Source of the DNA: a virus
DNA length: 45,508 bases
IMG/VR virus record: IMGVR_UViG_3300035670_000387
Span: 1 to 45,508 of that record
Direction: 5' to 3' (one strand)
Both the position numbers and the translations under genes were made by a program. The notes below the pieces were generated by a model. The model searched no databases and was not told the DNA's origin. It saw only the letters and a list, made by a program, of their open reading frames with translations. Of the stretch, positions 20,519 through 30,627 are shown in pieces. Each line of letters begins with the position of its first letter. Positions within the stretch are counted from its first letter, which is position 1.

Positions 20519-23500
20519 TGCCAGGACCTATCGTATTGTTGTACATGTTACGCATTGCGTTGTTCTCTTTGGGTTGGCCCTGGTTCGCGATGTGCGCCTG
20601 GCGGGCAGCGGAGATCAGCTTCGAGATCGCGATTGCGGTCGGACGTGCTTCGTGGATGCTCTTGAAGACGCCAGACCGGTAGAGGGCATTCATCATAGGA
20701 ACCGGGTCCTTCATCATGAGCCACCAACGGAACGTGGGCATGATCGCGCCTCTGGCTACGAGGTTGGTCCCGCCCGCAGCTTGAACTGCTGCGGTGACGA
20801 GGGATCCAGATCCAGGTTCCAGTGTGCCCGCAACGAGTCCCGCTTGGATCATGTCCTCAACAAATTCCTTGGTGTTGAGCATCTTGACGAAGCGTTCTGC
20901 GTTGGGGAACTTGGAGCCGAGAATGTCGATTGAGACGGCGAGCGCATCACGAAGTGCGTCGTCAGGGACCATTTCCAACATCGCCTCGACACCTGAGCGC
21001 TTTGACAGGAACTTGGAGCTGAGCAACTGGTAACGGTGTTGGGCGGTGCGCAATGCCGGGCGGAAAGTCTTGTCCCCACGCGCTTTGGCGATGGCGATCA
21101 TCTCGTCGACCGCGGCGGTGTTCCCTCGTAGGGCGTCTTCGATGGCTCCTTTGGGCATGCGCATGAAGTTTTCAAAGGTCGCCGGGAGATTCTTGAGGAC
21201 GCCGTTGGTGTCCAGCAAGAAGAGCAGTTCCCTGATCGAATCCGCGTCCCATGCGTCACCAGACGTCGCCTTGGAGAAGATCCTGTTTCGCAATGCGTCC
21301 AAGCTCTTGAGCCCGGTGGGAATATTCTTCGCGACGTGCTGGAAGATGCGCGTCATCTCTTTGTCGTCATCCTTGCCAACCATTTTGCGGTACGACTCGA
21401 AGAACTTCGACTTGATTCCACCCTTCTCGGCCTCCCTGCCAAAGATTTCCCCGATCTCGTCGATTGCCGCTGAAGTCTTTTCCGACACGCCGTAAGGATT
21501 AACGCGCGTCTTACGACCTGCAGCGTAATTGTTCATGGCGTTGACGAAGCTGGCAAGCACTTGGTGTGTCGCGTGCCAGTCTTCCATTGCGGGTACGAGT
21601 CTGCCTGTCGGATCGTTTTTCCGCAGGGTGTCCTTGAATTTCTCCATGATCTGGGCGGCGGCATGCTTTTCCTTGCCACCCAAGCCTTCATGCGTTAGGG
21701 TGTTCAGCAGCGTGTAGGCCTTCATGGCCTCTTCCATGGTGGCAGTCTTGAACTCTCCCGCGTTTAGCTTGTTGCACAATTTCTGCGCGGCGACAAGCGC
21801 TTCTCCCTGGAGAAGCGAGTTCCGCTGCGGTTCGTAGCGTCCGTTACGTACGGTAATGTACGTATCCGCCAGCGCGTCAAAGACCTGTTGTACATACGAC
21901 GTGTCAACCTTGTCCTCCAGCACTTGTACCTTCGGTGCAGCTGCGGCGACACGTTCACCCGCCGCCTTTGGCGGCTGTTTCGCGGGAGCTGCTGCAGGCT
22001 TCGTGCTTGCTTCCGGTGCGTCGTATACGTACCGACCAGGCTTTACCGGTGGTACCTTGTAGCCCTTCGTAGGCTGCATCCCAAATTCGTCTGCAGCCGC
22101 CGCTAACTGATTCAGCTGCGAGTCAGCGATCTTCTCTGCGATCTTCGCGGGGCGACCCTCCGCTTCCGGCAAATGCATCAGCACGTGCTTCTTGTACGCT
22201 TCACGCTGGGCCGGGGTAGCATTTATGTAGTCTTCTGCGCCCCATTGAGTTTCTGACGGAACCCAACGCTTGGTGGCGCCGGTTGCCGCGGGAGCTGCAG
22301 CTTTGGCTGCGGCGGCGTCTTGCGCGGCCCAGCGAGCATTGATCTCGGCGACGGTTTCGGTCTTCGCGGGGGCAGCCGCAGCAGGTGCTTGGCTGGTTGG
22401 CGTTTCCGGAGCACCTCCGCGGCTAAGGATCTTTGCGCGCTCTTCGAGTACGCGGAGCTTTGTGGAACTGAGACGTATGTCGGAAAGTCGCTTTCGCCCG
22501 ATGAGACGCTTTAAGAACTCGGTGATGGCTTTGTTGTAGTTTGTGCGGAGTTGCTGGGCGCCTTCTTCGATTGCTGGCATGGCGGAATTCAAAGAGTTCC
22601 GTGCGTCGTTCTCGACGGCCTCGCCGAGCTGCCTGGTAAGCCCTTTTGCGGTAGCCACGGTTTCGTCGATTGCAGCCTTAGCGACTTCGGTGACCTCTGT
22701 AATCATCTTGTTCTTTACGGCACCTGGACCGCCAGCGTTTGTGACGGTCAACGCGAGGTCGGGGTTCTCCAGGATCTTGCGAGCCTCTGGTTTAAACCAT
22801 TCGTTTTCGCGCGCGACGCGCATCCATGCGTAGACTGTCTCGTCCCAGGTCTGAGAGACTGCATTTAAAAAGCCACCGATATTAAACCAGTTCTTTACTA
22901 ACCGTAGCGGTGCCAGCATGGCGCCAGCGGTGAGCCCAAGCCCGGGCGCAACGACGCCTCCAATGAGGGAGGTTCCGAGCATTCCCCAATTAGCGCCTTG
23001 CACGGAGCGCTCGCCGGACGGTGTGTCGCCAGCGATTCCGATGTACCCTTGCGCTGCCGCTGCGGCGCCACCCACCGCCGTATCCAGCGCCAAACCATGC
23101 CAGAATGGAACTTTCTCCACGCCGCGAGCGGCGGTGTACATGCCACGGGCGTTGCTCATCGCCATACCGCCCAGCTTCGCAAGCGGACCAGTGAAGGCTC
23201 CGGTAGCTCCGCCGATCCAGTATCCTACGCGGGCGTAAGGGTTTTGGCGGAGCTCTTCCTGTAGTTGGCGGCCCTCTTCGTAGGCTGAGGCGTTTCCCTT
23301 TTGGAAGGCTTCCCACATGGTGTCGCCTTCGGCGCCCATCAAGTTCGCAAGCCCAGCGCCAATAGCCTCGCCGGTGCCACGGGCAATGCCTTTGACTGCA
23401 GTCCCGAAGCTTCCACCACCTGCCCAGTCGGCGAATCCTTGTACGGCGCCAGCGCCAACTTCCAAAAGGTTTGCGGTAGTCATCCCTGCCGTCTGCACCT

Positions 23501-23768
23501 CATCTTCGAGTGTGACGTTTGGGGACGCATGCGTGATCGCCGCAGACGTCTTCTGCGAGATCTTGTTGGCTCCCGGGAGCCTTGACGTGATGACTTTGTT
23601 GATTCCCATGGCGTCGAGTGCCCGCGGGATGTTGCGGTCAAACCAGTTTGCGTCGAGGCTATTACCTTCCAAGTCTGCGTTGGGCGTACGTGGGGTAGCT
23701 CGCTCGCGCAACGCGAGTTCGATCTCGATGAGTTCCAGCTCGTCCAGCTCTGCTTGCGTGAGAGCCAT
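20502..23768 (-). CDS. Large internal virion / DNA-ejection protein
   Basis: At 1088 residues this is the longest gene. Ala/Gly-rich hydrophobic stretches about 100-300 (GAGAVQGFADWAGGG; GGVVAPGLGLTAGAMLA) could insert in membranes. A long Ala/Pro-rich linker (about 460-640) is followed by a helical C-terminus. Size, composition and place after two other core-like proteins match podovirus ejection proteins (T7 gp16 position). I see no transglycosylase or peptidase motif. The assignment is by context. Confidence 0.6.
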   Translation of the reverse strand: MALTQAELDELELIEIELALRERATPRTPNADLEGNSLDANWFDRNIPRALDAMGINKVITSRLPGANKISQKTSAAITHASPNVTLEDEVQTAGMTTANLLEVGAGAVQGFADWAGGGSFGTAVKGIARGTGEAIGAGLANLMGAEGDTMWEAFQKGNASAYEEGRQLQEELRQNPYARVGYWIGGATGAFTGPLAKLGGMAMSNARGMYTAARGVEKVPFWHGLALDTAVGGAAAAAQGYIGIAGDTPSGERSVQGANWGMLGTSLIGGVVAPGLGLTAGAMLAPLRLVKNWFNIGGFLNAVSQTWDETVYAWMRVARENEWFKPEARKILENPDLALTVTNAGGPGAVKNKMITEVTEVAKAAIDETVATAKGLTRQLGEAVENDARNSLNSAMPAIEEGAQQLRTNYNKAITEFLKRLIGRKRLSDIRLSSTKLRVLEERAKILSRGGAPETPTSQAPAAAAPAKTETVAEINARWAAQDAAAAKAAAPAATGATKRWVPSETQWGAEDYINATPAQREAYKKHVLMHLPEAEGRPAKIAEKIADSQLNQLAAAADEFGMQPTKGYKVPPVKPGRYVYDAPEASTKPAAAPAKQPPKAAGERVAAAAPKVQVLEDKVDTSYVQQVFDALADTYITVRNGRYEPQRNSLLQGEALVAAQKLCNKLNAGEFKTATMEEAMKAYTLLNTLTHEGLGGKEKHAAAQIMEKFKDTLRKNDPTGRLVPAMEDWHATHQVLASFVNAMNNYAAGRKTRVNPYGVSEKTSAAIDEIGEIFGREAEKGGIKSKFFESYRKMVGKDDDKEMTRIFQHVAKNIPTGLKSLDALRNRIFSKATSGDAWDADSIRELLFLLDTNGVLKNLPATFENFMRMPKGAIEDALRGNTAAVDEMIAIAKARGDKTFRPALRTAQHRYQLLSSKFLSKRSGVEAMLEMVPDDALRDALAVSIDILGSKFPNAERFVKMLNTKEFVEDMIQAGLVAGTLEPGSGSLVTAAVQAAGGTNLVARGAIMPTFRWWLMMKDPVPMMNALYRSGVFKSIHEARPTAIAISKLISAARQAHIANQGQPKENNAMRNMYNNTIGPGSANVQ

Positions 23769-25063
23769 TATTGCCTACCCGGTGCGCCTTGGTTGCGCCC
23801 CATAACTTCATCTTGACGCCGCTTTATCTCTTCCACCGTCATCCCCTGTAGCTTCTTCTGGATCTCCTTGCGGGCTTCTTGCCTGGCCTTATCTGCTGCC
23901 TGTCCCCCTGACGACCCAGGAGCTGCGGCCTCTTCGGGCATGCCATATGTGTCGTAGAGATCCTGTTGCAGCTTCTCCCGAGGATAATACTTCGACTTGT
24001 TTCCAGAGGCGTACCCCTGAATTTGACGCCGCATGCGTTCCTTCATGACGTCCTCCAAGCCGGTCATCATCAAGGATAGCTCTTCGGCGTCGCCAGGGAG
24101 AGCCTTTCCCTGGAAGGCTTCAAGCAGTAGGCGCTTGAGCTTGTCAGACATTTTGCGGTTGACTTGGACGTAGTCGAAGTCTTCCTTCGTCGGTCGGCCT
24201 CCGTTGAACCCGGACGCGAGCAACTGCTGGACGGATTGCACCGCATTCGGCTTGTCCCCCTGCAGTAACATGGTTTGCGCGTTGCCCAATGTCTTGAGCG
24301 CCTCGAAGTCGGTCTTCACATATGACCTGAACTTATCGCGGACCTGTAACTGGAACTTCTCTTCGGCCATCATTGTGCCGAGAGAAAGCTCCTTCGGGAT
24401 GCGCGTGCCGTAGCGCTTGACGGGCTTCCCTGTCGTGGGGTCGAGAACGTAGGATGCAATTGCGCCCTTGGTCCCGTCAGGGACTGGGTTGAACTCGTTC
24501 AGCCACTTCTCTTCGGTGTAAGTGCGCGCGGCGAGCTTCTTCTGGTTTTCGAGCATCGCTGCGTCGTAGAGGACGTCGCCCATGTCGTTGCGTACGATCT
24601 CGAGCGCGCCAGGGTCTTTCTCTTGGATCTCTTGGGCTACGACGAGTCCGTTGGCAAGGTTTTCGAGCATGGTGGCGCTCTTCGCGCGGCCCGCGAGGGT
24701 CTCTTCATACGCCTTCCACTCGGCCTCGTTCATGGGCAGCGTGTCGAGCGGTAGCCCTGCGATCTTACGCGCGGACTGCCATGGTTTGAAGTTGCTCATG
24801 ATGAACTTGCGGGCGTCGGCAGGGCGCTGCGCCGAGAGGAAGCCGGAAGCCGTGTTGAGAATACGGCGGTTGACCTGGGCGCCGACCTCGAGTTGCTTCT
24901 GCTGGGCCTCCCACATGTCCGCGGAGTGCTTCTCCGCGGCTATCTCGAGCTGCTCCTGGGCACGGCGGGTCTCCTCGCGGAACTGGTCAATCTTGAAACC
25001 GAGGGTAGCGCCTGCCAGCATCCCCTCGAATCCACCCTTTATTCCTTGTCCCCAATTCGGCAT
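23768..25063 (-). CDS. Internal virion protein, helical (T7 gp15 position)
   Basis: The 431-residue protein is almost wholly helical with a long coiled-coil-like segment at 25-65 (DQFREETRRAQEQLEIAAEK) and a charged C-terminus (EIQKKLQGMTVEEIKRRQDE). It is the middle of three adjacent genes of ejection-protein type. No enzymatic motif seen. Its stop and the start of the 1088-residue protein share a base. Confidence 0.55.
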   Translation of the reverse strand: MPNWGQGIKGGFEGMLAGATLGFKIDQFREETRRAQEQLEIAAEKHSADMWEAQQKQLEVGAQVNRRILNTASGFLSAQRPADARKFIMSNFKPWQSARKIAGLPLDTLPMNEAEWKAYEETLAGRAKSATMLENLANGLVVAQEIQEKDPGALEIVRNDMGDVLYDAAMLENQKKLAARTYTEEKWLNEFNPVPDGTKGAIASYVLDPTTGKPVKRYGTRIPKELSLGTMMAEEKFQLQVRDKFRSYVKTDFEALKTLGNAQTMLLQGDKPNAVQSVQQLLASGFNGGRPTKEDFDYVQVNRKMSDKLKRLLLEAFQGKALPGDAEELSLMMTGLEDVMKERMRRQIQGYASGNKSKYYPREKLQQDLYDTYGMPEEAAAPGSSGGQAADKARQEARKEIQKKLQGMTVEEIKRRQDEVMGRNQGAPGRQ

Positions 25064-25066
25064 GGT

Positions 25067-26434
25067 CTATATCCTCTCGTTCTGCTTCCGCCGCGTGGAA
25101 GTCGTATTGCCATATTTGGCTGGCATTGTAGGGCCTGTCGGCCAAAACCGCGGGACCCCAGGCTTTCCTGACGTGGGTGTTTGCGGCCTGGCCCCGGGGC
25201 TGTAAGGGTCTGCCCTTACTCCTCCCGGGCCGACAACAAAGCCACCCGTGGTCCCTTTCTTGTAAGATTGGTAGCCTCCGTAATTTACTTTCGGGGACCC
25301 ATACTTCGACGCCTCGTTCTCCTGCTCACGAATCCAATCTTTGTATGAGCCCATCTCGTTTCTTGACATGCCGGACTGTTCGTAGATGCTTCCGGGGCCG
25401 ACGACGCCAGCCTCGAGCGCCTGTCGCCCCGTCTTCGTTAGATCGTACTTACCCTGCTCGGCGTACATCTGCGCCTCGCGCTGCGAGATCTGCATCCCGA
25501 TCCCGACGAACTGCTGGTTCATCGCGGCTTGCGTGCCAGCGAGGCCAGCCATCGCTGCGATGGTGCTCTGCCCGTACGTCAACCCATTAAGGGCTGAACT
25601 GTACCCTTGCATCGCTTCGTTAAACAAGTTCTGCCGCCCGGCGAGGTAGACATTCGATGCGGCGCCAAGGGCACCGGATGAACCCTGCAACGACTGCGCT
25701 CGCGCTGCAATCTTCGTACTCGCGGTCTGCACTGCGTCATTGATGGCCTGCTGCCGTGTCGAGAACCGCAAGTTCGTGGCTTCGTTCTCAAACTGGCGCA
25801 AAGCGATCTGCCGCTGCGCAGGGCTCACGCCGTCGCGGGCGAGCTGCTGCTCGAGCTGGCGACGCTGTTCCGTTAAGGCTCCCTCCACCCGAGGGTCGGT
25901 GTAGTCAGCAGCTTGTACGGTTTTGATATAATCGAGGTCTTCCTGGTTTGCGTTTGCCATGCCCTCTTCGCGTTGCTCCAGCAAGCCGCTTATTTTTCCG
26001 CTGTACTCATCCAGGAAGCCGAGTTCGTACGCGGCCATCGCGTTCATGCCAAACGAACTTGCGATTTGCATCGCCGTGTTGGTAAGCCCACGCATCATCG
26101 TTTCGTCAGGAAGCGTCCCCTGCGTGTACTCGACAACCATGTTCATTCGTTGGTTGTAGATGTCCTGCATACGAAAGTTTTGATCCAGATAGCCACGGTT
26201 CGTGTCAATGGCACCCTGGTAGTAATCGAGCATCTGCATCTCTTGCTCGGGGGAGAGCTTTAGAGCTCCGCTCTCCTCACCACCGCCACCGAACGCACCG
26301 GCGAAGAAACCACCAACAGCGCCGACACCGGCACCGATCGCGGTTCCCCATCCCGGTAAAATCGCACTCCCTATGCTTGCACCAGCGGAAGCGCCAGAAG
26401 CCGCGCCAGATCCGCCATCACCCATGTCAGCCAT
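25067..26434 (-). CDS. Internal virion protein with glycine-zipper N-terminus
   Basis: Residues 1-55 are Gly/Ala-rich (SGAASGASAGASIGSAILPG, then GAGVGAVGGFFAGAFGGGG), a glycine-zipper membrane segment typical of phage core proteins that enter the host envelope (T7 gp14 position). Residues 60-330 are helical and Gln-rich. The tail is Gly/Pro/Thr-rich and disordered-looking. Role inferred from order and composition. Confidence 0.55.
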   Translation of the reverse strand: MADMGDGGSGAASGASAGASIGSAILPGWGTAIGAGVGAVGGFFAGAFGGGGEESGALKLSPEQEMQMLDYYQGAIDTNRGYLDQNFRMQDIYNQRMNMVVEYTQGTLPDETMMRGLTNTAMQIASSFGMNAMAAYELGFLDEYSGKISGLLEQREEGMANANQEDLDYIKTVQAADYTDPRVEGALTEQRRQLEQQLARDGVSPAQRQIALRQFENEATNLRFSTRQQAINDAVQTASTKIAARAQSLQGSSGALGAASNVYLAGRQNLFNEAMQGYSSALNGLTYGQSTIAAMAGLAGTQAAMNQQFVGIGMQISQREAQMYAEQGKYDLTKTGRQALEAGVVGPGSIYEQSGMSRNEMGSYKDWIREQENEASKYGSPKVNYGGYQSYKKGTTGGFVVGPGGVRADPYSPGARPQTPTSGKPGVPRFWPTGPTMPAKYGNTTSTRRKQNERI

Positions 26435-26437
26435 CTG

Positions 26438-26713
26438 CTACTCCTTCGCCTCGTCAAGACTTTTCTTCTTGGCACTTCTCACCTTCGCGGCGATTAGTTG
26501 CGAAAATCTTTTATCAAACTCAATGCGCTTTACACCAGACAACGGAACCCAGCTCCAAACGTCATCTTTTGTGACAAACTCAAAAACTTTCTCGCCCAAT
26601 ACGTGGTGAGCCAGTTCGAACTCTTCGGAACGCCCATCAAGATACATAATCGTGATCTCATAATGGTCCGGTAAAGTCGCATCGTCTTTGGGGATGAATG
26701 GCATTACGTTCAT
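26438..26713 (-). CDS. Small protein paralogous to the product at 10321-10635
   Basis: ATG 26713 follows GAGGAGTAT; ATG 26704 is an alternative. The 91-residue product shares LPxxYxITI, GExxFE, VWxWVP, IxF and FxxLI in the same order as a plus-strand gene 16 kb away. No family recognised. It lies between a membrane protein and an ejection-type protein. A longer frame back to 26914 is a shadow of the membrane protein gene. Confidence 0.6.
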   Translation of the reverse strand: MNVMPFIPKDDATLPDHYEITIMYLDGRSEEFELAHHVLGEKVFEFVTKDDVWSWVPLSGVKRIEFDKRFSQLIAAKVRSAKKKSLDEAKE

Positions 26714-26964
26714 ATACTCCTCGTTAGATAGAAGAAACCACCCAACACAATACCGCCTGTGGCGTGTTCCAGCAAGTCTCCGAGCTTGTCGTCCCACGTA
26801 GACTTTGCGCTGAAGAAGTATTGCCACACTTCGATGGCGGGCCCGGTGAGCAGGCCCAGGAAGCCCCAGGCACCGAAGTGCGTGACCAGCCACGCGCAGA
26901 CGAGCCCGTCGCACATCGCGTGCGCGAGTCCACGAATCACGGTTCCTTTCTTGGAATAACGCAC
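26710..26964 (-). CDS. Small membrane protein with two to three hydrophobic segments
   Basis: The 84-residue protein has hydrophobic stretches at about 18-32 (CDGLVCAWLVTHFGAWG), 33-50 (FLGLLTGPAIEVWQYFF) and 66-80 (HATGGIVLGGFFYL). It is directly after the tail fibre gene, a place where lytic phages often carry a holin, so it is a second holin candidate. A GGAAC lies upstream. Its end overlaps the start of the next gene (ATGA type). Confidence 0.55.
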   Translation of the reverse strand: MRYSKKGTVIRGLAHAMCDGLVCAWLVTHFGAWGFLGLLTGPAIEVWQYFFSAKSTWDDKLGDLLEHATGGIVLGGFFYLTRSI

Positions 26965-27977
26965 TACTTGATCCTCATAATGAACCGCACCCGTACGGAA
27001 CGTGGTTGGATCGACTGCGTGGCCGAGCCGCCGGAGCCGGTGTTACCAGTTCCACTAGAACTTGTCGTCGAAGTGCTTTGTGAATCTGTTGTTGCGTCAT
27101 CATCAACGCCACCCGTGGAACCTTGGACTTCGGCACCGTTGTTATAGCTATCCCCCGCGGTAACAGAGCCACCTGCGTCATCTGTGACGCTTGCATCCCA
27201 CGCTGTCGTGGATGTTCGTTTAACAGAGATGCCGTCTGAAACTGTACCTGTGCTGTCATTGATCGCAATACAAGCAGCGAGGGTTCCTGCGGAGTGCGTA
27301 TGTGTATGTTCATGCGTATGCGCGAAAGTGTGTGTATGACTTGGTCCGGTGTGCGTGTGTGACAAATCGACCTGATGCAGGGCGGACCCGATAACGTCAA
27401 CGTTCCAGGTAGCCGTGTCGATGTCACCTGCGCCATCGGTTGCGCCGCCGAAGCCTACGAGGTAGCGGCCGGACAGATCCGGCAGCGTGTACGAGTTACC
27501 GTCGATGGTTGCTGCGGAGCCGTCGCAGTAAGCCCAGTAGGTCGTGTTGATGGGAAACACGTTGTCGAAATCGTAGTGCGGGATGATCGACCCCAGCGGA
27601 ACGAGCGCCGTCGCCACATCGACGTTGTTCACGACGATGGCCGTCGAAGCGTTGATGTTCGAGACTGCGATGTTGGTCGCAGTCAAGCTGGCAATGCTGT
27701 TGACGGTCAAGACGTTGATGGTCGCGACGTTGGCGATGAAGTTGCTCACCACGTTCAGCGTGCCGTTGAGCGTGTGAACGCTATTGACGTTGGCCCCAAT
27801 CGTACAGTTCGCCTGAAGGTTCGCCGTACCGTGGACGGTCTCCGAGCCAATGTTGATGTCGACCGTGCCGTCCTTGAGGGCGTTGTGAATGGTATTGAAC
27901 TCGGCGCTCAAATCGGCTGCCGCGAGTTCATCATTCGCCGCCCAGTCGGGACTCATAAATCTTGAAATCAAAGCCAT
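26964..27977 (-). CDS. Tail fibre with collar-like domain and His-rich tip
   Basis: Residues 30-130 show degenerate beta-repeats rich in Asn/Val/Ala (GTLNVVSNFIANVATINVLT). Residues 132-180 (VPLGSIIPHYDF, YWAYCDGS, YTLPDLSGRYLVGFG) match the phage tail collar domain. A run of HTH motifs (SHTHTGPSHTHTFAHTHEHT, about 204-225) resembles the metal-binding receptor-recognising tips of long-tail-fibre proteins such as T4 gp37. It ends SIQPRSVRVRFIMRIK, the typical collar C-terminus. Probably the host-binding fibre. Confidence 0.75.
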   Translation of the reverse strand: MALISRFMSPDWAANDELAAADLSAEFNTIHNALKDGTVDINIGSETVHGTANLQANCTIGANVNSVHTLNGTLNVVSNFIANVATINVLTVNSIASLTATNIAVSNINASTAIVVNNVDVATALVPLGSIIPHYDFDNVFPINTTYWAYCDGSAATIDGNSYTLPDLSGRYLVGFGGATDGAGDIDTATWNVDVIGSALHQVDLSHTHTGPSHTHTFAHTHEHTHTHSAGTLAACIAINDSTGTVSDGISVKRTSTTAWDASVTDDAGGSVTAGDSYNNGAEVQGSTGGVDDDATTDSQSTSTTSSSGTGNTGSGGSATQSIQPRSVRVRFIMRIK

Positions 27978-27986
27978 ATCTTCTCC

Positions 27987-29723
27987 TTAACTCGTTGCCG
28001 AAGCACTCGCCGAGACTTCGCCGCCCGTACCGAGCACTTGGAAGCTCACGAGCACTTTGGCGATGTCAAAATCTTGTGTCGCCTCGTTGTTGTGTAGCAT
28101 GAACCCGAGTCTGCGGCCGATGCCACCAATCTTGATCTTGCGCCGAATGAGCCCACTCGCCGCAAACGTGAACGCCGTCTTGGTCGTGACCGGCGTGAGC
28201 CCATACCCTGTCGTTACGATGGTATTCGTCATGGCCGAACCACCTGCGAGCAGGCCGCCCGTGCCGCCGCAATCGACCGCATATGGTCCCGAGTGATACT
28301 CGCCGTCTATATACAGCGTGATGTATAAGTTGTGCGCACCCTTCGAAGTCATGACAACCTCAAAGTAGTCAAACCGTTTGTCACGGTTTTCGAGTTCCGG
28401 GCTAACCCATGAAAAGTCTGTATCGGGAGTCCGTAGAGACGCCCCGTAACCCGTCGTCGTGTTCACACGAATGCGCGAATCCTGGTCCAACTTATAGACA
28501 TAGCCGTCCGAACCGCCACTCAACACGAGCGAGTACACGTTCTGCGCGATGGGCCTGTAATTCCACGCAGCCTGGAAATACGTTCCGCGCTCTTCAGTCG
28601 CGATGCGAGGCATCTGCGGATTTCGCACGTCAATCACGAGACCGATGTTGTTAATCGTGCCGGAGCCGCCCGTGTAGTACGCAAGCACCTCTTTGCGCTT
28701 CGGATTGTAGATGAGCTTGGCGTGTTTCAGGTACGTCGGGTTGACGTTCTCTTCGAGCCACTGAGTCATGTTCATCTGCCCCGTGATCGAAGCGTCTTTC
28801 AGATCGACGTCCGGGTTCGAAATGGACTCCAACGAATAGATGTGCGCGTCGGACCCAATAAACCATGTGCCCAAGCTGCCCACCTTCGTGATGCCAAGCG
28901 GACCCGCCATGCCGATGTCCTCGCGCACCGTCGTCGTGGGCAGATAGTACGAGGTGATGTTGTCTGTGTCTAAGTAGTAAATCCCAACGGGTGCTTTGAA
29001 CACGAAAAGGCGTGTCGTCCCGATGGAATGACACGCCACGATGCCGTCACCTTTGCCGGGAACAACGTCGAACGTGGGTGGCGGGTAGCCCGTGTTGCCG
29101 GTCTCCGCGTAAAAGTTCGTGTGGTCGTCCAGGTTCGACACATAGATGGCGTGCGGCGCATTCTTGTTGCCCCAGGCGTAGACCCGATGATCGTGAACGA
29201 TACCCGCCGCGGGCTGGTCTGTGCTCGACCAGTCAACGGAACACTGTACGTTCGTCAGGGCGTTCATGGTCGTGCCATCGCCAGTCAAGCAGTATGGGAC
29301 GACATTCTTGCAGAACATCAAAAGCTTCTTGGCGTTGTTGACGTACTCTTGGCCGCACTCGACAAAGACGATGGGCTCGGTTAGAGCGTCTGTGACGTTG
29401 AGCAGCATCACGTTGTCAACGTCGCCGCCGACCTCTTTGTAGACGGTGTAGACCGTGTTCGCATTGACGGTGCGCTGCCACGCGGTAACCTGTTTTTGCG
29501 CGGAAGCGTTGATGTGAAAGTCGATCCCGGCGATGCACGTCGCATTTGGCACGGCGTTCGCATCAAATGGGACCATGCCACCGGCCTTGCGCCAAGCATC
29601 CCCATCGTAGCGGATGTTCTTTGCGATGATGAGATCCGAGTACGGAATCAGCTCTTTGTTCTCTGCGCCGTTGAGGCCTCCGCGGCCCGCAACGAACGGT
29701 GCGATGTATCCGTTATAGGCCAT
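27987..29723 (-). CDS. Tail nozzle / DNA-stabilisation protein candidate
   Basis: The 578-residue protein is beta-rich, beginning VAGRGGLNGAENKELIPY and with repeated strand-turn units (YVSNLDDHTNFYAETGN; WFIGSDAHIYSLES; SGGSDGYVYKLDQDSRIRV) consistent with a beta-propeller. Podovirus tail nozzle proteins (T7 gp12, P22 gp10) have this size, fold and place between adaptor and fibre genes. No catalytic motif seen. Confidence 0.55.
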   Translation of the reverse strand: MAYNGYIAPFVAGRGGLNGAENKELIPYSDLIIAKNIRYDGDAWRKAGGMVPFDANAVPNATCIAGIDFHINASAQKQVTAWQRTVNANTVYTVYKEVGGDVDNVMLLNVTDALTEPIVFVECGQEYVNNAKKLLMFCKNVVPYCLTGDGTTMNALTNVQCSVDWSSTDQPAAGIVHDHRVYAWGNKNAPHAIYVSNLDDHTNFYAETGNTGYPPPTFDVVPGKGDGIVACHSIGTTRLFVFKAPVGIYYLDTDNITSYYLPTTTVREDIGMAGPLGITKVGSLGTWFIGSDAHIYSLESISNPDVDLKDASITGQMNMTQWLEENVNPTYLKHAKLIYNPKRKEVLAYYTGGSGTINNIGLVIDVRNPQMPRIATEERGTYFQAAWNYRPIAQNVYSLVLSGGSDGYVYKLDQDSRIRVNTTTGYGASLRTPDTDFSWVSPELENRDKRFDYFEVVMTSKGAHNLYITLYIDGEYHSGPYAVDCGGTGGLLAGGSAMTNTIVTTGYGLTPVTTKTAFTFAASGLIRRKIKIGGIGRRLGFMLHNNEATQDFDIAKVLVSFQVLGTGGEVSASASATS

Positions 29724-30076
29724 TAGCCTTCAACTCCGTTGACCGTGTAGGTGATTGCGCTACCTGTGCTGGACTTCACTGCGAGCTTGCCGGTCGTGCC
29801 GACCGCCATCGGAAGTCCTGTCTCAAATTCTATCACATACGTCGTGTATGGCGCAATCGGCGTCGACACAAATAGCGCCGTGGTTGCGTCATAGGTTGTC
29901 CCATCGTTGTCTAAGTAAATCGAGAAGGACTCCGCGCTCGCCGTCGTATTGCATACGATGATACTCATGATGACGACCTTGCGCTTGAGCGCCTTCGACA
30001 CAGCGACCAGGGCGTTCGTGTCGGTCGGCCGAACCTGCGCCAGCTGCTTCCCATTCTGAACGATGTATTCGCTCAC
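29723..30076 (-). CDS. Hypothetical beta-rich virion protein, 117 residues
   Basis: A compact beta protein (KVVIMSIIVCNTTASAESFS, YTTYVIEFETGLPMAVG, GSAITYTVNGVEG). Its start and the next gene's start are coupled by short overlaps with neighbours, within the tail gene run. The fold pattern resembles small decoration or tail-accessory proteins. No family recognised. Confidence 0.55.
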   Translation of the reverse strand: MSEYIVQNGKQLAQVRPTDTNALVAVSKALKRKVVIMSIIVCNTTASAESFSIYLDNDGTTYDATTALFVSTPIAPYTTYVIEFETGLPMAVGTTGKLAVKSSTGSAITYTVNGVEG

Positions 30077-30627
30077 TTCTGGTACTCCGTTCTGGACCCA
30101 CCACCGTCAACCGCGTAATGAATGTCGAACATGATCGCGGAAGCCGTGCCCGTGTAGGGGTCCGCGTTGACCAACCCCGTGGCGTTCGTCGTGTCACGTC
30201 CCAACCGGATCTGCACGATGTCCGACAGCGTCGACCCCGCAGGTGGCGTGATGTCAGAGAACTCCGCGATCTGATGGATCGTGCCGCTCGTGTAGGGGAA
30301 CACCGTGCCGGTCGTGATGTTGTTCACCCACGTCGTGGCCTTGACACCACCATCAATCTGCCAGCGATACTGGATGCACCAATTCGGATTCGCGTTTTGA
30401 TCCTGAAACCAGTGCAGATGCGGCGAGATGTTCGCCTTGAGCGCCCGATCATGGTTCAACTGCACATTGAAGTACAAGTAGTCCGTAACGATGTTACAGG
30501 CGTTCGTAAACGTGATCGTGCTCTCGGTATTGCTCTCCACAATGCGCGTGCCAATCGTGCGCTTGCCGATCAGGTCACCAAGCTCATCCTTATAAGCCCA
30601 GTGCGGCGTGTAAAGCTCCATCGTCAT
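30073..30627 (-). CDS. Hypothetical beta-sandwich virion protein, 184 residues
   Basis: Beta-rich with Trp and Asn (HLHWFQDQNANPNWCIQYRW; IVQIRLGRDTTNATG; IMFDIHYAVDGGG). It lies directly after the adaptor gene, so it is likely a structural tail or head-fibre component. No family recognised. It overlaps the next gene by 4 bp. Confidence 0.55.
   Translation of the reverse strand: MTMELYTPHWAYKDELGDLIGKRTIGTRIVESNTESTITFTNACNIVTDYLYFNVQLNHDRALKANISPHLHWFQDQNANPNWCIQYRWQIDGGVKATTWVNNITTGTVFPYTSGTIHQIAEFSDITPPAGSTLSDIVQIRLGRDTTNATGLVNADPYTGTASAIMFDIHYAVDGGGSRTEYQK

Noticed and set aside
26351-26364. 14-base match to the hairpin at 7338-7351
   Set aside because: Lies inside a coding region without the inverted partner; matches of this length are expected by chance.
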